Assembly (NCBI RefSeq): GCF_014926385.1
Contig: NZ_CP053291.1
Span: forward strand, 744,001-808,000
Direction: 5' to 3'
DNA length: 64,000 bases
Source of the DNA: Trueperella pecoris
GTDB taxonomy: Bacteria > Actinomycetota > Actinomycetes > Actinomycetales > Actinomycetaceae
Notes under the pieces: generated by a model
Databases searched by the model: none
Told to the model about the DNA's origin: nothing
What the model saw: only the letters and a program-made list of their open reading frames with translations
Made by a program: the position numbers and the translations under genes
Shown here: one piece after another, positions 43,297 to 52,174 of the stretch
Layout: each line of letters opens with the position of its first letter
Position numbering within the stretch: the stretch's first letter is position 1

Positions 43297-44652
43297 GTGA
43301 CTGAACGATTCCCTGGCATTCGCCGCCGCACGCGCCCGGAGGTGCTCGCACCCGCGGGCAACCTCGATACTCTCAAGACTGCCTTTGACTTCGGTGCCGA
43401 CGCCGTTTACTTCGGCGGGCAGGAATTCGGTATGCGCTCCGCGCCGAAGAACTTTACGCTCAGTGACATTGCCGAGGCGGTCTCCTACGCCCACGAGCGC
43501 GGCGGCCGTGTGTTCGTCACCTGCAATATCCTGCCCACCTCCGCGGAGGTGACATCGATGAACGAATACATGCGCGAGTTGGGGCAGATCGGCGTCGATG
43601 CCCTCATCGTCACTGACATTGGGGTGCTCATGGCCGCGCGGGAGGTCGCGCCGGACACCGAGATCCACGTGTCCACCCAGGCCGGCGTCACCAACTACCA
43701 GGCAGCCAACGCGTTGGCGCAACTGGGCGCCACTAGGGTGGTGCTTGCCCGCGAGCTGAGCCTCGCTGACATCCGCGAGCTGCGCGCTCACACCTCGCCC
43801 GAGCTCGAAATCGAGGCCTTCGTGCACGGTTCCATGTGCATGGCCTTCTCCGGACGTTGCCTCATTTCGCAGCACACAACCGGCCGCGACGCCAACCATG
43901 GGGACTGCGCCCAGTCGTGCCGATACAAGTATCACGTTGTCGAGGAGCGCAGACCCGGGCAGTTCATCCCCGTGGAAATCACCGATCAGGGCACGTTCTT
44001 GTTCAACTCCAACGACATGAACACGATCAGCCACATCGACGAAATTCTTGACGCCGGCGTCACCTCCCTTAAGATCGAGGGCCGTGCCAAGAGCGCCTAC
44101 TACGTTGCCGCCATGGCCAACGCCTACAAGAGCGCCGTCAACGAATACATGGTCCAACGCGGATTTGAGGGCGCTGACGGCACGGCGCTCGTACCTTTCC
44201 ATGACCAGGTTCACCGTCCCGACGTCGGTGCCCGGCCAGCCACCGCTGTGGCGTTCTCGCCGTGGCTGGCTGAGGAGCCCAACAAGGTCACTCATCGGGC
44301 GTACTCGACCGGCTTCTACTACCCCGATCGCCCGGCGGGCGAAGAAATCCACAAGGGTGGCTACATCAACGAATGGCTGCTTGCAGGGATCGTCACGAAA
44401 TACGACGCCGTCGAGGGCCGAGTCTACCTGCACGCTAAGAACAAGCTTGCACCGGGAAAGAACATGGAGATTCTCTTCCCGGGCTCAGCTCCCGTGGCGT
44501 TGACCGTCCCCAGTGAGGGACTTCAAGACGCCGAGGGGAACACGGTGGCTGAAATTAATCACCCTGCCCACGAGTTCTCGATGCCGTGCGCTGTCCCAGT
44601 TCCGCAGGGCGCGATGATCAGGGTGCATGCGCGCCTCCATCACGCCGGGTAG
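43297..44652 (+). CDS. U32-family peptidase (TrhP/YegQ-like)
   Basis: 451 residues with the U32 signature EAFVHGSMCMAFSGRCLIS and conserved cysteine cluster (CLIS, GDCAQSCRYKY). N-terminal PEVLAPAGNLDTLKTAF and GADAVYFGG are typical. Relatives are needed for prephenate-dependent hydroxylation of uridine 34 in tRNA rather than proteolysis; that role is a family inference. GTG start 43297 lies seven bases after TACAAT (43285-43290), with no ribosome site, so the mRNA is probably leaderless. Confidence 0.88.
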   Translation: MTERFPGIRRRTRPEVLAPAGNLDTLKTAFDFGADAVYFGGQEFGMRSAPKNFTLSDIAEAVSYAHERGGRVFVTCNILPTSAEVTSMNEYMRELGQIGVDALIVTDIGVLMAAREVAPDTEIHVSTQAGVTNYQAANALAQLGATRVVLARELSLADIRELRAHTSPELEIEAFVHGSMCMAFSGRCLISQHTTGRDANHGDCAQSCRYKYHVVEERRPGQFIPVEITDQGTFLFNSNDMNTISHIDEILDAGVTSLKIEGRAKSAYYVAAMANAYKSAVNEYMVQRGFEGADGTALVPFHDQVHRPDVGARPATAVAFSPWLAEEPNKVTHRAYSTGFYYPDRPAGEEIHKGGYINEWLLAGIVTKYDAVEGRVYLHAKNKLAPGKNMEILFPGSAPVALTVPSEGLQDAEGNTVAEINHPAHEFSMPCAVPVPQGAMIRVHARLHHAG

Positions 44653-44696
44653 CGGACAGATTTGCCTACCGCGATCAACCGCCATAGGTTTTTTCC

Positions 44697-45428
44697 ATGT
44701 CTCACGAACCAACGCACTCCGCCATTGCGCTGGGCGCACGTGATGCCATTCCCGTCGGCCTAGGCTACATCCCACTCGGAATGGGAATGGGCATGACGCT
44801 GACGGGCGCCGGCTTGGACTGGTGGTGGGCGCCGATCTTTGCACTGGTCATGTATGCCGGCTCAATGCAATACCTTGTCGTGCCGATGATTGTGGCGCAT
44901 GAACCCCTAGCCGGCATCGCGCTCACAACGTTGCTGATTCAGTTCCGCCACGTCTTCTACGGGATCAGTTTTCCGCTTGACCTCGTTCAGAGTAGGCTCG
45001 CCAGGCTGTATTCAATCCATGCACTCACCGATGAGGTCTACGCCGTCGTCGCCTCCAAGCCACGCTCGGAGTTGACGGGGGAGAGAGTGATCTGGACGCA
45101 GGTGTTCTCTCACGCCACGTGGGTGACCGGATGCACACTAGGCGCGCTGGTGGGCCTCGCTGTCCCCATTGACGGCCGGATCCTTAATTTCGTCCTGACC
45201 TCGCTGTTTATCGTCCTGATGTTGGAGGCCTACCTTGCCAACCGTGCCCGCCTTGACTTCGCGTTAGCAGCAGGCATCGGCGTCGTTGCGCTGCTGCTGC
45301 CCGCCTCGGTCTACCTTCCGATCGCCTTGACGGTGTTGACACTCGCACTCCTCGTGTCCTCGCGGTTTGCGTACCCGACACCGGACCTGTTCAACATGAG
45401 GCGTCACCGAAGGGACGGCATGCCATGA
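44697..45428 (+). CDS. azlC: AzlC branched-chain amino-acid exporter subunit
   Basis: 243 residues: GARDAIPVGLGYIPLGMGMG, TGAGLDWWWAPIFALVMYAGSMQ and LLIQFRHVFYGIS match AzlC, the large membrane subunit of the AzlCD (BrnFE-like) exporter of Leu/Ile/Val and methionine. Several hydrophobic helices are spread through the protein. It overlaps azlD by four bases (ATGA). Confidence 0.9.
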   Translation: MSHEPTHSAIALGARDAIPVGLGYIPLGMGMGMTLTGAGLDWWWAPIFALVMYAGSMQYLVVPMIVAHEPLAGIALTTLLIQFRHVFYGISFPLDLVQSRLARLYSIHALTDEVYAVVASKPRSELTGERVIWTQVFSHATWVTGCTLGALVGLAVPIDGRILNFVLTSLFIVLMLEAYLANRARLDFALAAGIGVVALLLPASVYLPIALTVLTLALLVSSRFAYPTPDLFNMRRHRRDGMP

Positions 45429-45742
45429 CCGAGTACATCACCGGCGTCGTCATTGTGGTTTTCGCTGTCACGTTTTCGCTGCGGGCCGCGCCCTTCCTGT
45501 TCCTTGCGCGCGTGCGCGACTCACAGACGCTGGCCTACCTCGGTAAGGCGATGCCGGCGGGCGTCATGCTTATTCTCGTCATTTTCACACTGCAGGGCGT
45601 ATCCTTCGCGAACGCCGACTGGATGCCACCGGCCGCCGGGGTCGTGGCAACGCTGGGACTTCACCTGGCTTTCCGCAAGGTCCTGCTCTCGCTCATCGGC
45701 GGCACGGCAGTTTTCGCGGCGGTACTCAGCCTTATCGGGTAA
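45425..45742 (+). CDS. azlD: AzlD small exporter subunit
   Basis: 105 residues, four hydrophobic helices, with the conserved TFSLRAAPFLFLARVRDS and LGKAMPAGVMLILVIF. Partner of AzlC. Its 3' end overlaps the converging permease gene by 11 bp. Confidence 0.88.
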   Translation: MTEYITGVVIVVFAVTFSLRAAPFLFLARVRDSQTLAYLGKAMPAGVMLILVIFTLQGVSFANADWMPPAAGVVATLGLHLAFRKVLLSLIGGTAVFAAVLSLIG

Positions 45743-47147
45743 TGAACTCCAGGGGAAGACCACGGCGGAGCAACACGCGCTTGCGCACCTCCCACACGAT
45801 CGCCAACACGACAAACCACACCGGAGTCAGCAACGTTGGAAAACGGGTCGCGGGAAAATAGACGAGCACGCCCGCGATAAACACGATAAAGGCAAGCGCA
45901 AGCCACGGGGTAACCGACGCGAAATGGACCTTGAATTCCGACGCCTCGTGCTCGGCGCGGTGTGTGCGCCGGTAACGAATGTAGGAGACGAGAATGAGCG
46001 CCCAAATAAAGAGGATCAGGGTGGTGGCAACCGCCGCGATCAGCTCAAAGCCCTTGAGCACGCTTCCGCCAATGAAGAGGATCGGAAGATAAATAAGAAT
46101 CAGCAGGCCGATAAACATCAGCGCTCGCCACGGCACACGATGGCTCGATAGCTGGCCGAACAAGCGCGGAGCGTGATGGGACTTGGCCAAGCCGAACATC
46201 ATGCGCGAGGAGGAGAAGATTCCCGAATTCGCGGACGACGCCGCAGAAGTCAACACCACGAAGTTCATGATGGACGCCGCTGCACCCAACCCGACCATGG
46301 AGAACACAGAAACAAACGGGGAACGTTCCGGATCGATGACGTCCCACGGCGTGATCGCCATGATGACGGCGAGGGCACCCACGTAGAAAATAGCAATGCG
46401 GAACGGGACCTGGTTGATGGCACGGGGGATCGTCGTCTTCGGCTCCTTCGTCTCGGCCGCTGTCGTGCCGATCAGCTCAGTTCCAATGAAGGAATAAATG
46501 GCGATCGAGAAAGCGCCCAGGAAGCCCGAGGCGCCCGTGGGGAAGAATCCGCCGTGGTCCCACAGATGGCTAAACGACGCCGCTTCGCCAGACGGCCCGG
46601 TGAAACCAGAAAAGACCATGACCGAACCGACGGCGATCAGGGAGACAATCGCGGCAATTTTAATGAGCGAGAACCAAAACTCCACTTCGCCAAAAAGTCG
46701 CACGGTGAGCAAATTGACGAGGGTCAGGCACCCAAGCAAGCCAAGGGTCAGGAAGGCGGAAACCGTCATATTGCCGATCCAGAAATCGAAATATCCTGTA
46801 ATGACGATCATGTCGCCAATCGCGATCACCACCCACAAGAACCAGTATGTCCAGCCGGTAATGAAGCCCGCCCACGGGCCGATGAGATCATGGGCAAAGT
46901 CCTGGAAAGACTTGTAGTGCAGATTGTGGATCAGGATCTCGCCCATGGCTCGCATGATGAGGAACAGGACGAAACCGATGACGAGGTAGACCAAAATGAT
47001 CGACGGCCCGGCGGAGTGGATCGTGGAGCCCGATCCCATGAAAAGGCCGGTGCCGATCGCACCACCAAGCGCAATAAGCTGAATGTTGCGGTTCGACAGC
47101 CCCCGGTGAAGAGATTCCTGGGAGTCGTTGGTCGCCTCAAGTGTCAT
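45732..47147 (-). CDS. Amino-acid permease, AAT/APC family (CycA/AroP-like)
   Basis: 471 residues, 12 predicted helices. The N-terminal signature RNIQLIALGGAIGTGLFMGSG and ETKEPKTTIPRAINQVPFRI are diagnostic of AAT-type permeases; FSSSRMMFGLAKSHHAPRLF is also typical. Closest in pattern to D-serine/D-alanine/glycine carriers. ATG 47147 follows GAAAGGA. The gene ends opposite azlD with a short overlap and no terminator between. Confidence 0.9.
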   Translation of the reverse strand: MTLEATNDSQESLHRGLSNRNIQLIALGGAIGTGLFMGSGSTIHSAGPSIILVYLVIGFVLFLIMRAMGEILIHNLHYKSFQDFAHDLIGPWAGFITGWTYWFLWVVIAIGDMIVITGYFDFWIGNMTVSAFLTLGLLGCLTLVNLLTVRLFGEVEFWFSLIKIAAIVSLIAVGSVMVFSGFTGPSGEAASFSHLWDHGGFFPTGASGFLGAFSIAIYSFIGTELIGTTAAETKEPKTTIPRAINQVPFRIAIFYVGALAVIMAITPWDVIDPERSPFVSVFSMVGLGAAASIMNFVVLTSAASSANSGIFSSSRMMFGLAKSHHAPRLFGQLSSHRVPWRALMFIGLLILIYLPILFIGGSVLKGFELIAAVATTLILFIWALILVSYIRYRRTHRAEHEASEFKVHFASVTPWLALAFIVFIAGVLVYFPATRFPTLLTPVWFVVLAIVWEVRKRVLLRRGLPLEFITR

Positions 47148-47250
47148 GGTTGTCCTTTCGTACCCGCGTTAGTCTATGGTGCTTCATCTCGTGGCGGGAG
47201 GAGGGGCGAGTGCTAATCGGGTCACGTTTGTGTATTCGACGGGTGAAAGC

Positions 47251-47281
47251 GATGGTGGCGACCGCGAGGGCCGCCACCATC
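47251..47281. terminator. Hairpin downstream of metQ
   Basis: GATGGTGGCG (47251-47260) and CGCCACCATC (47272-47281) enclose an 11-base loop, 38 bp after the metQ stop. On the minus strand GCTTTC follows. Likely terminator of metNIQ. Confidence 0.55.
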
Positions 47282-47318
47282 GGGGACTTAAGCCATGGCT
47301 CCCGTCAGGAGTTCGGGC

Positions 47319-48146
47319 CTAGAAAGCCGGGATAACCTCACCATTAGGGTAGGAATCCTTGATGAACTGAGCAACTTCCTTGGAGTGGAGCAGCTCCTCA
47401 AGCTTCTTGATCGCGTCGGCCTTCTTCGTGTCCTTGGCCCAAGCGAGAATGTTCGAGTAGGGGTTATCGGCGCCAGACTCGAGAGCGAGGGCGTCCTTTG
47501 ACGGGACGAGGCCGGCCTCGAGAGCGAAGTTACCGTTGATAACTGCCAGGTCGACGTCGGGAAGCTGGACGGGGATCGCCGGAGCCTCAGACTCCTTGAT
47601 CTGGAGGTTCTTAGGGTTGTCCTTGATGTCGTAGATGGTCGGGTTCTTGGCATCGTTGAGGGTGATGAGGCCCTCGGCGGCAAGCAGGTTCAGGCCGCGA
47701 GCCTGGTTGGACGGGTCGTTCGTGACGACGACGACCGCGCCGTCCTTCAGTTCGTCCAGCGACTTGACTTTCTGCGAGTACAGGCCGAAGGGTTCGATGT
47801 GAACGCCCTTGCCGTGCTCGAACGAGTAGCCCTTGTCAGCGACCTCGGCATCAAAGTAAGGCACGTGCTGGAAGAAGTTGGCATCCAGATCGCCCGACTC
47901 AAGTGCGACGTTCGGCTGTACGTAGTCCGTGTATTCCTTGATCTGCAGGTCCAGGCCCGCCTCGGCAGCGAGGTTGTCCGCAACGAACTGAAGAATGGTC
48001 GCGTGGGGAACAGGGGAGGCGCCGACGACGAGGGTGGTCGCGCCGGGCTCCGACGCCGGGGCCGTGGTGGCCTTGGTGTCGGCATCGGAGGAGCAGGCGG
48101 TCAGAGCGAGTGCAGCAGAGGCAAGAAGGGCGAAAACTTTACGCAT
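47319..48146 (-). CDS. metQ: Methionine ABC transporter substrate-binding lipoprotein MetQ
   Basis: 275-residue NlpA-family lipoprotein. Signal and lipobox LTAC give lipid-modified Cys18. Family segments: VGASPVPHATILQFV, GLDLQIKEYTDYVQPNVAL, DANFFQHVPYFDAEV and NDPSNQARGLNLL. It captures D/L-methionine outside the membrane and delivers it to MetI/MetN. Third gene of the operon, 89 bp after metI. Confidence 0.95.
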   Translation of the reverse strand: MRKVFALLASAALALTACSSDADTKATTAPASEPGATTLVVGASPVPHATILQFVADNLAAEAGLDLQIKEYTDYVQPNVALESGDLDANFFQHVPYFDAEVADKGYSFEHGKGVHIEPFGLYSQKVKSLDELKDGAVVVVTNDPSNQARGLNLLAAEGLITLNDAKNPTIYDIKDNPKNLQIKESEAPAIPVQLPDVDLAVINGNFALEAGLVPSKDALALESGADNPYSNILAWAKDTKKADAIKKLEELLHSKEVAQFIKDSYPNGEVIPAF

Positions 48147-48235
48147 GATAATAATCCTTGTGAAAAATAGACTGATTAAAATCTAGTGTAGATATAGGTC
48201 TGCTAAGACTTGTGCAGGTCCCGGATGGTTGTGCC

Positions 48236-48961
48236 TTAGCGGTGGTCAACCATCCGGCTCAGCATGTCTCCAGCCCACTGGATCACTTGAACCATGAGCA
48301 AAATGACGGCCACGACGATGACGATAACGTCGAACTGATAACGCTGGTAGCCCTGGTTGATGGCGAGGGCGCCCAGGCCGCCGCCGCCGACCGCGCCAGC
48401 CATCGCGGAGTAGCCGACAATGGTGATGACGAGGATCGTGACCGAGTTGATGATCGACGGCAATGCCTCGCGAACAAGGATGTCCCACATGATACGGGTG
48501 CGGGAGGCGCCCGTCATTTGCGCTGCTTCAACCTTGCCCGGGGCCACGGCCAGCACGTTGGACTCGACGAGGCGAGCGAAGTATGGGATAGCGGAGACCG
48601 CGAGGGCAATCGTGAAGGCGGGCCAACCGATTGCCTTGAGGAACGGCAGGTCGACTGCGCGAATAAGGAAGAGGACGATGATCGCCAGAATAATGAACGG
48701 GACGGCACGGCCAAGATTGACCAACGCACCCGTCACGCGGTTGACAAACGGGGCCGCAATGAGGCCGCCCTTACGCGTCTCAGACAAGACGAGTCCCAGG
48801 GGGAGCCCGATGAGAACCGTCAGCAGGGAAGAAAGGCCGACCATGTAGATGGTTTCCATAATGGCCGGAAAGAGGCCGCGTTCGATGGCGGGATTGGAGA
48901 ACCAGGAGCCGGCCGCGAAAATCTGGGCGACGGCGTCAACGTGCGTCAGCGAGGTGATCAT
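48236..48961 (-). CDS. metI: Methionine ABC transporter permease MetI
   Basis: 241 residues, five membrane helices, with the EAA-type loop SRTRIMWDILVREALPSIINS and the conserved N-terminal METIYMVGLSSLLTVLIGLP. It overlaps metN by four bases. The operon order is metN-metI-metQ on the minus strand. Confidence 0.95.
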   Translation of the reverse strand: MITSLTHVDAVAQIFAAGSWFSNPAIERGLFPAIMETIYMVGLSSLLTVLIGLPLGLVLSETRKGGLIAAPFVNRVTGALVNLGRAVPFIILAIIVLFLIRAVDLPFLKAIGWPAFTIALAVSAIPYFARLVESNVLAVAPGKVEAAQMTGASRTRIMWDILVREALPSIINSVTILVITIVGYSAMAGAVGGGGLGALAINQGYQRYQFDVIVIVVAVILLMVQVIQWAGDMLSRMVDHR

Positions 48962-49947
48962 AGTGAGCGTACCTCCGCGTGAATACCATCCTGGGCGAAT
49001 GCGGCAAGCGCCTGGGGGACCTTGTCCGAGGCCAGCGCTAGGGCCATGCGGCCAACCTGCATCTCGCCAACGGATTCGAACAGTCCGGCCGAAATGTCGG
49101 CGCCGAGCTCGGCAACGCGGGTCATGACGCGCGAGCCGGTTGGGATGCCGGGGCTGGACGTGAAGTAAATATCCACGACCGAATCGTCACCGACAGCCCG
49201 GGGATCGACGTCGGGAAGCGGGACGAGCTTCTTCGCTAGCTTCGAATTGGGGTTGGCAAGCGTGTGCTCGATCGAACCCGATTCGACGATCTTGCCGGCG
49301 TCGAGCAGGGTGGCGGAGGTGCAGATCTTGCGCACGACGGACATTTCGTGGGTGATGACGACGATTGTCACGCCCAGGCGGTCACGCACATCCTTCAAAA
49401 GCGCGAGGATCTGTTCTGTGGTCTCCATATCGAGTGCCGAAGTCGGCTCGTCAGCGAGCACGACGGACGGGCGGTCGGCTAGCGCACGCGCGATGCCCAC
49501 GCGCTGACGCTGACCGCCGGACATTTGGGCAGGGTAGGACCCGCCACGGCCAGCGAGGCCGACGATGTCCAGAAGCTCGGCGACACGCTCATTTCGCTCG
49601 GCCTTCGACACGCCGGCTACTTTAAGCGGGTAGGCGATATTATCGGCCGCCGTGCGGGCCTCGAAAAGGTTCGCGCCCTGGAAGACCATGCCGATGTGCC
49701 GGCGTTCTGCACGCAGGTGAGAATCGGAAAGGATGGTCAGATCCTTGCCATCAACAAGGATGGAGCCTGACGTGGGCTTTTCCAAGGCAGTCAGACAACG
49801 AATGAGCGTGGACTTGCCGGCGCCGGATTCGCCCACGATTCCGTGGATCTCCCCGTCCGGGATTGTCAGCGAGAGGTCATCAAGCGCTGTGACGGCCTCG
49901 CCACCTCTACGGGGGTAGACCTTGGTCACCCCATGAAGCTCGATCAT
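48958..49947 (-). CDS. metN: Methionine ABC transporter ATPase MetN
   Basis: 329 residues. Walker A GESGAGKST, signature MSGGQRQRVGIARAL, Walker B SVVLADEPTSALD and ITHEMSVV are present. The C-terminal ~75 residues form the NIL domain (VARVAELGADISAGLFESVG-like), where methionine binding inhibits transport. The ribosome site GGGAGA lies inside the SAM riboswitch 3' strand, so translation responds to SAM. Confidence 0.96.
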   Translation of the reverse strand: MIELHGVTKVYPRRGGEAVTALDDLSLTIPDGEIHGIVGESGAGKSTLIRCLTALEKPTSGSILVDGKDLTILSDSHLRAERRHIGMVFQGANLFEARTAADNIAYPLKVAGVSKAERNERVAELLDIVGLAGRGGSYPAQMSGGQRQRVGIARALADRPSVVLADEPTSALDMETTEQILALLKDVRDRLGVTIVVITHEMSVVRKICTSATLLDAGKIVESGSIEHTLANPNSKLAKKLVPLPDVDPRAVGDDSVVDIYFTSSPGIPTGSRVMTRVAELGADISAGLFESVGEMQVGRMALALASDKVPQALAAFAQDGIHAEVRSL

Positions 49948-49950
49948 TTG

Positions 49951-50036
49951 TCTCCCATCGTTCCCGGCCTTAGCACCCGTCGAGCGGGTTGCTGCAGCTT
50001 CATAGAGCCGGGTCTCTAAACTGCTCTTGATGAACT
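49951..50036 (-). ncRNA. SAM-I-type riboswitch controlling metNIQ
   Basis: On the minus strand the leader contains ATCAAGAG, then GAGACCCGGCTCTATGAAG, GCAGCAACC, GGGTGCTAAGGCCGGGAACG and GATGGGAGA, the conserved core of the SAM-I (or SAM-I/IV) family in order. The P1 3' strand GATGG pairs with TCATC at the 5' end and runs into GGGAGA, the metN ribosome site. Binding of S-adenosylmethionine would therefore hide the site, so the control is probably translational. Confidence 0.85.
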
Positions 50037-50156
50037 ACTTTATGTAAACATGTCGATGAAAGCCCGCGCAAAACTGTCTCGCGTTTTTGCCTGATTGTCG
50101 GCAACTTCACGCCAGAAGTGGGACCTGGGTCTCGGCGGGGCTGCTGGCCCGGTACT

Positions 50157-50230
50157 GTCCGGGTCCGCGCTGGCCCGTCCGAGCTTGCCCGTGTTGCCCG
50201 GTTCCGTCCGGGTCTGCGCTGGCCCGTCCG
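50157..50230. repeat. Direct repeat, 25 bp twice with 49-bp period
   Basis: Two 25-bp units (50157-50181 and 50206-50230) differ at one base; both read GTCCGGGTCyGCGCTGG and on through CCCGTCCG. They lie in a GC-rich intergenic tract beside palindromic element 1 and have no coding character. Confidence 0.75.
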
Positions 50231-50244
50231 CGCACCATTAAGCT

Positions 50245-50289
50245 GATTGCCGCTGTATTAACCTGGCGTAGGTTAATACAGCGGCAATC
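50245..50289. repeat. Interspersed palindromic element, copy 1
   Basis: Perfect 20-bp inverted repeat (50245-50264 with 50270-50289) with a five-base centre GGCGT. Core CGCTGTATTAA recurs in copies 2 and 3. In reverse orientation its flank reads CAGCTTAATG, which matches the right flank of copy 3 (AACAGCTTAATGCGG). Confidence 0.8.
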
Positions 50290-50382
50290 ACTTTAGTACA
50301 GCCGCGAGGCCTCGGGGTCGCGCAGCCGGAGGCGGGTGCTTAGGAGGCCGTGCAGCCGCGGGCCCGCGCCGCGTCCGCTACT

Positions 50383-52059
50383 CTACAGCGCGGGACGCTT
50401 GCCGAGCGTGACCGCAACCTGCTGGGAACCGGCGAAGAAGTCGTTGCCCTTGTCATCGACGACGATGAAGGCCGGGAAGTCCTCGACCTCGATCTTCCAC
50501 ACGGCTTCCATACCAAGTTCGGGGTACTCGAGCAACTCGACGTGCTTGATGCAGTCCTCAGCAAGCTGGGCTGCGGGGCCACCGATGGAACCAAGGTAGA
50601 AGCCGCCGTGCTTCTTGCACGCGTCGGTGACCTGCTGGGAACGGTTGCCCTTGGCCAGCATGATCATCGATCCACCCTCGGCCTGGAAGGGGTCGACATA
50701 CGGGTCCATGCGTCCGGCAGTCGTCGGACCGAAGGATCCGGAGGGCTTACCCTCTGGCGTCTTGGCCGGGCCGGCGTAGTAGACCGGGTGATCCTTCATG
50801 TATTGTGGCATGCCCTCGCCGTTGTTGAGGCGCTCTTGAATCTTGGCGTGCGCAATGTCGCGGGCGACGATGATGGTGCCGGTCAACGACAGACGCGTCT
50901 TGACCGGATACTTGGTCAGCTCAGCGAGCACGTCCTTCATCGGCTGGTTGAGGTTGATCTTGACGACGTCGTCGCCTTGCGCATGGCCAATCTCGGCGTC
51001 GGTGGTCTCGGGCAGGAACTGGCCCGGGTTGAACTCGAGTTGCTCGACGAAGACGCCCTCCGGCGTGATCTTGCCCTTGGCCTGACGGTCGGCCGAGCAG
51101 GAGACGGCGATGGCCACCGGAAGAGAAGCGCCGTGGCGGGGGAGACGAACCACTCGGACGTCGTGACAGAAGTACTTGCCACCAAACTGGGCGCCAATGC
51201 CGATCTGACGCGTGAGTTCGAGGACCTTCTCCTCCATCTCGAGGTCGCGGAAGCCGTAGCCCTCTTCGCCGCCGTGCGTGGGTAACTCGTCGAGGTACTT
51301 GGCCGAGGCGTATTTGGCCGTCTTGAGCGCGTATTCGGCCGAGGTGCCTCCGATAACTATCGCCAAGTGGTAGGGCGGGCAGGCCGCGGTGCCCAGCGAG
51401 CGGATCTTACTCTCGAGGAAGGGCATCATCGAGTCGGGGTTCAAGATGGCCTTCGTCTCCTGGTACAGGTAGGACTTGTTGGCCGAGCCGCCGCCCTTGG
51501 ACATGAACAAGAAATGGTATTCGTTCTCGTGGCCGGGCTTAGTGTCCGCATACAGTTCGATCTGCGCGGGCAGGTTGGTCTTGGTGTTCTTCTCCTCATA
51601 CATACTGAGGGGAGCGTTTTGGGAATAACGCAGGTTGTACTTGCCGTACGTGGCCTGAACGCCGCGGGAGAGCGCGCGCTCGTCAACGCCGGGTGTCAGC
51701 ACGTGCTGGCCGCGTTCGCCTTTGATAATGGCGGTGCCAGTATCTTGGCACATGGGGAGCACGCCCTCGGAGGCAATGTAAGCGTTGCGGAGCAAGGTCT
51801 TGGCGACGAAGCGGTCATTGGGGGAGGCTTCGGGATCGTCAAGGATCTTTGCTACCTGGCGCAGGTGGGCGTTGCGCAGGTAGAAGTTGATGTCGTGAAA
51901 TGCGGTTTCGGCGAGCAGCTCCAGTGCGCTCTCGTCAACCTTGAGGAACTGCATCCCGTCCGGACCCTCGACGGTCTCAACACCTTCGGTGGTGATGAGG
52001 CGGTATTCCGTCTTGTCCGGTCCAACGGGGAGCATGTCCTTGTACTTGATGTCGTCCAT
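50383..52059 (-). CDS. fumA: Class I fumarate hydratase (4Fe-4S)
   Basis: 558 residues, the full length of two-domain class I fumarases. N-terminal (alpha) part contains [12 protein letters not shown] and [15 protein letters not shown]; the C-terminal (beta) part contains [25 protein letters not shown] and [14 protein letters not shown]. Three conserved cysteines bind an oxygen-sensitive iron-sulfur cluster. Interconverts fumarate and malate in the TCA cycle or reductive branch, suiting a facultative or anaerobic lifestyle. Palindromic element 1 lies downstream. Confidence 0.95.
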   Translation of the reverse strand: MDDIKYKDMLPVGPDKTEYRLITTEGVETVEGPDGMQFLKVDESALELLAETAFHDINFYLRNAHLRQVAKILDDPEASPNDRFVAKTLLRNAYIASEGVLPMCQDTGTAIIKGERGQHVLTPGVDERALSRGVQATYGKYNLRYSQNAPLSMYEEKNTKTNLPAQIELYADTKPGHENEYHFLFMSKGGGSANKSYLYQETKAILNPDSMMPFLESKIRSLGTAACPPYHLAIVIGGTSAEYALKTAKYASAKYLDELPTHGGEEGYGFRDLEMEEKVLELTRQIGIGAQFGGKYFCHDVRVVRLPRHGASLPVAIAVSCSADRQAKGKITPEGVFVEQLEFNPGQFLPETTDAEIGHAQGDDVVKINLNQPMKDVLAELTKYPVKTRLSLTGTIIVARDIAHAKIQERLNNGEGMPQYMKDHPVYYAGPAKTPEGKPSGSFGPTTAGRMDPYVDPFQAEGGSMIMLAKGNRSQQVTDACKKHGGFYLGSIGGPAAQLAEDCIKHVELLEYPELGMEAVWKIEVEDFPAFIVVDDKGNDFFAGSQQVAVTLGKRPAL

Positions 52060-52174
52060 CGTTTTTTCTCTCTACTAGGAAAACCCTCGCGTTCAAGGAT
52101 ATTGGTTTTGCTCGACTCTTTCCGGGCTTTACGGCCCGGAAGTTTTCTGACCGCCAACACGATAGTGTTGCGCC

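Noticed and set aside
43231-44433. 400-codon minus-strand frame opposite the U32 gene
   Set aside because: Antisense shadow; the plus strand has the complete U32 signature.
46173-47216. 347-codon plus-strand frame opposite the CycA-like permease
   Set aside because: Asp/Arg/Gly-rich antisense shadow; the permease is clear on the minus strand.
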